From contig JAGWHG010000021.1 in the NCBI GenBank assembly GCA_028866975.1, positions 1 to 9,945 of the forward strand: 9,945 nt of DNA, written 5' to 3'. The DNA comes from Microcaldota archaeon (lineage in GTDB: Archaea > Micrarchaeota > Micrarchaeia > Micrarchaeales > CABMGC01). Both the position numbers and the translations under genes were made by a program. Position 1 is the stretch's first letter, and each line of letters opens with the position of its first letter. Below the pieces are notes generated by a model. That model was not told the origin of the DNA, searched no databases, and saw only the letters and a list, made by a program, of their open reading frames with translations. Shown piece by piece: positions 7,201-9,945 of this stretch.

Positions 7201-7365
7201 TCACATCCCCCTCTTGCTGCGCGCCTCGATTGATTGCCTTGCTATAGACAGCTTGCAGCTATTGTGCATAGAGCACCATCTATGGCATTCATCGGCAAGC
7301 TCCCTGCTGGCATAATGCAGCCTGCATATGCTGCACATGTACTCAGTCGCATCAGTTCTTGGCAT
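7201..7365 (-). CDS. Small Cys/His-rich putative metal-binding protein
   Basis: A 54-aa protein with a C-X2-C (11, 14), C27, C31 and C37, plus H17, H28 and H34. The core reads CSICRLHYASRELADECHRW followed by CSMHNSC. This is a compact zinc-ribbon-like or soft-metal-binding layout; I recall similar short proteins in archaea and candidate-phyla bacteria but cannot name a family. I chose ATG 7365, which overlaps the end of the stand-alone YHS gene by 14 nt; the open frame extends further up to 7458, but that part lies across the YHS gene in another frame. The stop TGA (7201-7203) is immediately followed, in the same frame, by the proposed ACG start of copA. The position between two YHS proteins suggests a copper or other metal chaperone or sensor role, an inference from context. 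Confidence 0.65.
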   Translation of the reverse strand: MPRTDATEYMCSICRLHYASRELADECHRWCSMHNSCKLSIARQSIEARSKRGM

Positions 7366-7492
7366 ACGCACCGGGGTTCTTGTCAAAAGTCTGTTTGCAC
7401 GCCACAGAGCAGAAATAATATGTCCTCCCCATATGGCTGCTCCTGAGCTTCGCACCACTCCTCACCTCCATTCCGCATACCGGATCCTTGAT
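7352..7492 (-). CDS. Stand-alone YHS-domain protein (probable metal-binding)
   Basis: A 46-aa protein, too short for most gene callers, consisting only of a YHS domain: DPVCGM (Cys6), then YYFCSVACKQTF (Cys28, Cys32) and a final NPGAYAKN. It is clearly homologous to the N-terminus of the adjacent ATPase. Its TGA stop is at 7352-7354. No ATG, GTG or TTG lies between the upstream in-frame TAA (7514-7516) and DPVCGM. A strong site AAGGTGAT (7496-7503) followed by 3 nt leads to ATC at 7490-7492, giving (M)KDPVCGM, the usual N-terminus of such proteins. I therefore place the start at ATC. The fallback is ATG 7471 (39 aa), which removes the first cysteine. The function is probably copper or other heavy-metal binding or delivery to the pump, inferred from domain and neighbours. 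Confidence 0.7.
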   Translation of the reverse strand: MKDPVCGMEVRSGAKLRSSHMGRTYYFCSVACKQTFDKNPGAYAKN

Positions 7493-7495
7493 TAA

Positions 7496-7503
7496 ATCAC
7501 CTT
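7496..7503 (-). promoter_or_regulatory. Strong ribosome-binding site that points to an ATC start
   Basis: AAGGTGAT on the minus strand is the best Shine-Dalgarno match in the window. The three bases after it are TTA, then ATC at 7490-7492, in frame with the stand-alone YHS domain. The same GTGAT-N3 spacing precedes the ATG starts at 873, 962 and 7768. Confidence 0.6.
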
Positions 7504-7513
7504 GGCCTGATGG

Positions 7514-7768
7514 TTATCGAATCTTCTCGTAGACGTAGCCAAATATTGCCCCTGCAATCGCTCCGTCTATGAAGGCGAGTATTCCGCCTATTATCGCACC
7601 AAGTGGCGTGCCTGCATACCCAAGATAGATAGAGCCTAGTGCGGTTATGAACGCTGCCCCATAGGTCCCACCAGTAGCTGCGGACATTAGCCCGAGCCCG
7701 AATACTCCAAGGCCCCATACCACTCCTGCGCCCAAAGCTGCCTTCTTCATTATGCTAGATTTTGCCAT
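7514..7768 (-). CDS. Small glycine-rich membrane protein, holin-like family
   Basis: An 84-aa protein with two hydrophobic segments (about 11-30 and 55-80) packed with Gly/Ala. The second half, SIYLGYAGTPLGAIIGGIL followed by AFIDGAIAGAIFGYVYEKI, resembles from memory a family of small bacterial and archaeal membrane proteins often annotated as 'bacteriophage holin' (GY-x-P-LG-x-IIG-x-W-F-x-DG-x-I-x-G-x-IF pattern). No phage genes are nearby, so a lysis role is doubtful and the name is only a family label. The ATG at 7768 has GTGAT 3 nt upstream. A TATA-like TAAAATGTAT lies at about 7791-7800, touching the end of the SGNH hydrolase gene 30 nt upstream, so it may have its own promoter or be read through. 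It is first in the run leading to the YHS protein and copA. Confidence 0.75.
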   Translation of the reverse strand: MAKSSIMKKAALGAGVVWGLGVFGLGLMSAATGGTYGAAFITALGSIYLGYAGTPLGAIIGGILAFIDGAIAGAIFGYVYEKIR

Positions 7769-7798
7769 ACAATCACTTTACACATCGCCCCATACATT

Positions 7799-8440
7799 TT
7801 AGTAGGTTTTTGTTTGTTTGAGATAATCATTGACAAGGCCGAAAATCAGCTTGTGGCCTTTTGAATTGGGGTGCAAGCCGTCCTCTAGCAGCTTTTTGTA
7901 GTTTGAGGCGGCGAATTTGTCAAAGACATCAACAAACTCGAGCTTGTTTGCCTTACAGAACTTCTTGATTGCAAGGTCACACTCTTTGCTTGATTTGTTG
8001 TTGTAGCATAGGTTGGGATCCCAGCTTACCGGCATTGTCTTTTCCTCGTCGCAGGGTATCCTTCCGATAAAAATGACCCTTTGCGCCAACTTTTTCGCCA
8101 ATTTTGACAACTTTCTCAGATTCTGCTCAAACTCCTTATAGTTTGCCTTCGGAACCCCACTTAGCACCGAAAAATCGTTTGTTCCTATATCAAAGATTAT
8201 CATTGCCTCCCCGCTCTCGTTCTCATCCTCAATCCTATAACTTGCCGTAGCCTCCTGCCAAAATCTTTTGAGCAGATCGGTTGTGGTATCTCCAGATATT
8301 CCTAGATTGTAAACGGTGTAGTACTCATTTGGGTGCTTTAGCTGCCTGGCGTCTAACTCTCTCCTTAATCGCGCAACCCATCCGCCTTCAATGTCCCATG
8401 CACCGTAGGTTATGCTGTCCCCGAAAACCAAGATTTGCAT
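7799..8440 (-). CDS. SGNH/GDSL-family hydrolase (esterase or lipase type)
   Basis: A 213-aa hydrolase with all the family blocks. Block I is VFGDSITYG with nucleophile Ser9. The block II glycine is in LGISGDTTTDLL (about 46-57). Block III is IGTNDF with N88. Block V is DGLHPNSKGH with Asp187 and His190. It lacks a signal peptide or membrane segment, so a cytoplasmic esterase, thioesterase or lysophospholipase-type activity on acyl or acetyl esters is likely; the actual substrate cannot be read. I chose ATG 8440 because MQILVFGDSITYG is the standard start; the in-frame TTG at 8458 would add six residues and extend toward the TATA box. A TATA-like inverted repeat centred about 26 nt upstream suggests a leaderless mRNA. 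It is divergent from uvrB, and the next gene on the same strand begins 30 nt past its stop. Confidence 0.92.
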   Translation of the reverse strand: MQILVFGDSITYGAWDIEGGWVARLRRELDARQLKHPNEYYTVYNLGISGDTTTDLLKRFWQEATASYRIEDENESGEAMIIFDIGTNDFSVLSGVPKANYKEFEQNLRKLSKLAKKLAQRVIFIGRIPCDEEKTMPVSWDPNLCYNNKSSKECDLAIKKFCKANKLEFVDVFDKFAASNYKKLLEDGLHPNSKGHKLIFGLVNDYLKQTKTY

Positions 8441-8460
8441 ACCAATAGATTGAATCAAAT

Positions 8461-8472
8461 GTATTAAAATAC
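8461..8472 (-). promoter_or_regulatory. TATA box of the SGNH hydrolase gene
   Basis: On minus the sequence reads GTATTTTAATAC, a perfect 5-bp inverted repeat with a 2-nt spacer, centred about 26 nt from ATG 8440. This is the spacing of a leaderless archaeal promoter. Its form (GTATT-TT-AATAC) parallels the symmetric TATA element at 4797-4808. Confidence 0.5.
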
Positions 8473-8499
8473 ATCCTAGCTAAATTTATCCGACTTTGG

Positions 8500-8564
8500 G
8501 GCAGGGTTTTGCCCGGGGGATGACCAAAAGGCTAGTGCTGCATGGGTGGCAAAACTGACCTGCC
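8500..8564. repeat. Long imperfect inverted repeat (hairpin) in the SGNH hydrolase-uvrB gap
   Basis: GGCAGG (8500-8505) pairs with CCTGCC (8559-8564), and GTTTTGCC (8506-8513) pairs with GGCAAAAC (8548-8555). That gives 14 bp of stem with a 3-nt bulge (TGA, 8556-8558) and a 34-nt loop. It ends just before the uvrB TATA box. It could be a small-RNA or operator-like element. It is G/C-rich against A/T-rich flanks. No rRNA, tRNA or known riboswitch pattern is visible. Confidence 0.45.
8520..8558 (+). pseudogene. 12-codon ORF resembling the N-terminus of an RBBP9/YdeN-type hydrolase (possible remnant)
   Basis: ATG at 8520 opens MTKRLVLHGWQN and stops at TGA 8556-8558. The peptide looks, from memory, like the first strand and HGW loop of RBBP9/YdeN-family alpha/beta hydrolases, which commonly begin with LVLHGWQN-like sequence. 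The frame after the stop shows no continuation. A TATA-like TAAATTTAT (8481-8489) is about 35 nt upstream. It may be the surviving 5' end of a deleted gene, a short peptide, or chance; the match is only about eight residues and the ORF overlaps the hairpin's 3' arm. Confidence 0.25.
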
Positions 8565-8565
8565 A

Positions 8566-8574
8566 TTATAAATA
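8566..8574 (+). promoter_or_regulatory. TATA box of uvrB
   Basis: TTATAAATA is centred about 29 nt before ATG 8599, implying a leader of only a few bases. No Shine-Dalgarno-like sequence precedes the ATG, consistent with leaderless or near-leaderless translation. Confidence 0.6.
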
Positions 8575-8598
8575 GTTTAAAGGGCAAATTACGCAAGC

Positions 8599-9945
8599 AT
8601 GCGATTTGAGATAACTGCCCCCTATAAGCAATCCCCGGGACAGAGGGATGCTGTCGAGGGCATACTTAAGGGATTCAAAACTTTTGGCAAGCAGACGCTG
8701 CTAGGGATAACTGGCAGTGGGAAGACCTTTGTGATGGCAAATGTCATCGAGGGGATGCAAAAGCCAACGCTGATAATAGCGCACAACAAGACCCTTGCAG
8801 CGCAGCTCTATGCAGAGCTCAAGGAGCTCTTCCCCCACAACCGCGTGGAGTACTTCATATCCTACTATGACTATTATCAGCCAGAGTCCTACATTCCAAC
8901 GACCGACACCTATATCGAAAAAGACGCGCAGGTCAACGAGCAGATAGAGAAGATGAGGCTGCATGCGATCTCGAGCCTGGTTAGCAGGAAAGACACCATA
9001 ATAGTCGCAAGCATCAGCTGCATATTCGGGCTCGGGGACCCATCGGATTTCAAGGGCCTTTCAGTCCCGCTGGTTAGGGGCGCAAGGATTGCCCGCCAAG
9101 CCCTGCTGGGATTGCTAGTTGGCATACAATACACCAGAAGCGATCAGAGCCTAGAGCCTGGTAGGTTCAGGGTCAGGGGAGATGCCATTGACATAATACC
9201 TGCATATGAGGACAATGTGCTGCGCGTTGAGATCGAGGATGGCAAGATAGGGGCAATCAAGGAGGTCAACCACCTAACTGGCGATATCATCTCAAATATT
9301 GATAGCACCACAATCTACCCTGCAAGGCAGTTCGTTGTGCCGCAATCAAAGCTAGATAAGGCAATACACACAATAGAAGAGGAACTGCAAGGGCAGCTCT
9401 TAAAGCTCCCGCCATTAGAGTCTCAGCGCCTTGCCCAGAGGACAAAGTACGACCTCGAGATGATAAAGGAGATGGGATATTGCAGCGGGATTGAGAACTA
9501 CAGCCGCCACTTCGACGGCAGAAGGCCAGGAGAACCGCCATATACCCTGATGGATTACTTCCCAAAAGATTATCTTCTGATAATAGATGAGAGCCACCAG
9601 ACCATTCCGCAGTCCAGGGCAATGTATAATGGGGACCATATGAGAAAGGAGAACCTCATAAACTTTGGATTCAGGCTCCCTAGCGCCTTTGACAATCGGC
9701 CGCTGCGATTTGAGGAGTTTGAAAAGAAGATGGGCACGACCCTCTTTGTCTCGGCCACGCCTGCCGAATACGAAAAAGCCCATAGCGGCAATGAGATAGA
9801 GCTAATAACAAGGCCAACTGGCCTGCTAGACCCGATAGTCGAGGTCAAACCAATAGAGGGCCAGATGAAATACCTAATGGAGGAGACAAAAAAGACTATA
9901 GGGATGGGAAATCGCGTCCTGGTCACAACGCTCACCAAGAAGATG
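8599..9945 (+). CDS. uvrB: Excinuclease ABC subunit B (5' part, truncated by window end)
   Basis: The first 449 codons of UvrB, the damage-verification helicase of UvrABC nucleotide excision repair, which receives DNA from UvrA and recruits UvrC. Walker A is GITGSGKT (36-43). The damage-probing beta-hairpin is at about 89-113 (SYYDYYQPESYIP, then DTYIEKDAQVNEQI). IVASISCIFGLG (135-146), FRVRGDAIDIIPA (190-202) and the Walker B DESH (330-333) follow, then LFVSATPAEYE (382-392). The window stops at TTLTKKM, the start of helicase motif IV, about two-thirds into a protein that is normally about 660 aa; the rest, including the C-terminal UvrC-binding helices, lies outside. UvrABC is of bacterial origin and patchy in archaea, so an old transfer is likely, but AGG/ATA codon use matches the host. 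A TATA box lies 29 nt upstream. Confidence 0.97.
   Translation, partial: MRFEITAPYKQSPGQRDAVEGILKGFKTFGKQTLLGITGSGKTFVMANVIEGMQKPTLIIAHNKTLAAQLYAELKELFPHNRVEYFISYYDYYQPESYIPTTDTYIEKDAQVNEQIEKMRLHAISSLVSRKDTIIVASISCIFGLGDPSDFKGLSVPLVRGARIARQALLGLLVGIQYTRSDQSLEPGRFRVRGDAIDIIPAYEDNVLRVEIEDGKIGAIKEVNHLTGDIISNIDSTTIYPARQFVVPQSKLDKAIHTIEEELQGQLLKLPPLESQRLAQRTKYDLEMIKEMGYCSGIENYSRHFDGRRPGEPPYTLMDYFPKDYLLIIDESHQTIPQSRAMYNGDHMRKENLINFGFRLPSAFDNRPLRFEEFEKKMGTTLFVSATPAEYEKAHSGNEIELITRPTGLLDPIVEVKPIEGQMKYLMEETKKTIGMGNRVLVTTLTKKM

Noticed and set aside
7201..7458. The full 85-aa open frame starting at 7458 as one protein
   Set aside because: Its first 31 residues lie across the stand-alone YHS gene in another frame and look compositionally random. 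The Cys/His core begins after ATG 7365, which is the more credible start.
7514..7768. Prophage or lysis module suggested by the holin-like protein
   Set aside because: No endolysin, structural, integrase or other phage gene is nearby; the family is widespread on ordinary chromosomes.
8516..8558. Possible C/D box small RNA (GGGATGA as box C, CTGA as box D)
   Set aside because: Box C has a mismatch, there is no convincing D'/C' pair inside, and the sequence flanking the boxes pairs over only about 2 bp. The long hairpin explains the symmetry better.
9415..9938. Minus-strand open frames near the window end
   Set aside because: They are antisense to uvrB, which is intact in frame through the window edge.
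1..9945. tRNA genes, CRISPR arrays, insertion sequences
   Set aside because: No cloverleaf-like segment, no regularly spaced repeats and no transposase or terminal inverted repeats were seen. Gaps between genes are under 160 bp.

Overview
The window reads as archaeal chromosome. It has an archaeal/eukaryotic-type glutamyl-tRNA synthetase, a long archaeal-type FKBP prolyl isomerase, TATA boxes about 24-30 nt upstream of start codons (leaderless or very short-leader transcripts), and heavy use of AGG/AGA (Arg) and ATA (Ile). Genes are short and tightly packed, with tail-to-tail genes abutting or overlapping. This would fit a small-genome archaeon such as a DPANN/Micrarchaeota-like lineage, but that placement is inference from style, not from a marker I could test. 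The presence of uvrB is known in archaea that carry a bacterial-type UvrABC system.

Layout. 1-177 (+): 3' end of an unrecognised gene. 178-873 (-): FKBP-type peptidyl-prolyl isomerase. 874-961: divergent promoter region. 962-3992 (+): a three-gene unit with a membrane-anchored, sequon-rich exported protein, gltX (start overlaps the previous stop) and a helical basic protein of unknown function. 3975-4775 (-): aldo/keto reductase, overlapping the unknown gene tail to tail. 4776-4835: compact divergent promoter with a symmetric TATA element. 4836-5132 (+): small two-helix membrane protein. 5134-7768 (-): a metal-handling cluster, read from high to low coordinates: small holin-like membrane protein, stand-alone YHS protein, 54-aa Cys/His-rich protein, and a Cu(+)-type P1B ATPase whose N-terminus is itself a YHS domain. 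7799-8440 (-): SGNH/GDSL hydrolase. 8441-8598: divergent intergenic region holding a long imperfect hairpin and a 12-codon ORF. 8599-9945 (+): uvrB, cut off by the window end.

The most interesting feature is in the metal cluster. Both YHS reading frames keep an intact DPVCGM motif, yet neither has an ATG, GTG or TTG between the preceding in-frame stop and that motif. Where homologues would normally begin there is ATC in one gene and ACG in the other, each one base away from ATG. The ATC lies 3 nt after a strong GGTGAT ribosome-binding site, the same geometry seen before three ATG starts in this window. Non-AUG initiation, or two start-codon mutations, is the simplest reading. Together the three cysteine-rich proteins look like a copper sensing, shuttling and export set, although the two small proteins' roles are inferred only from motif and context.
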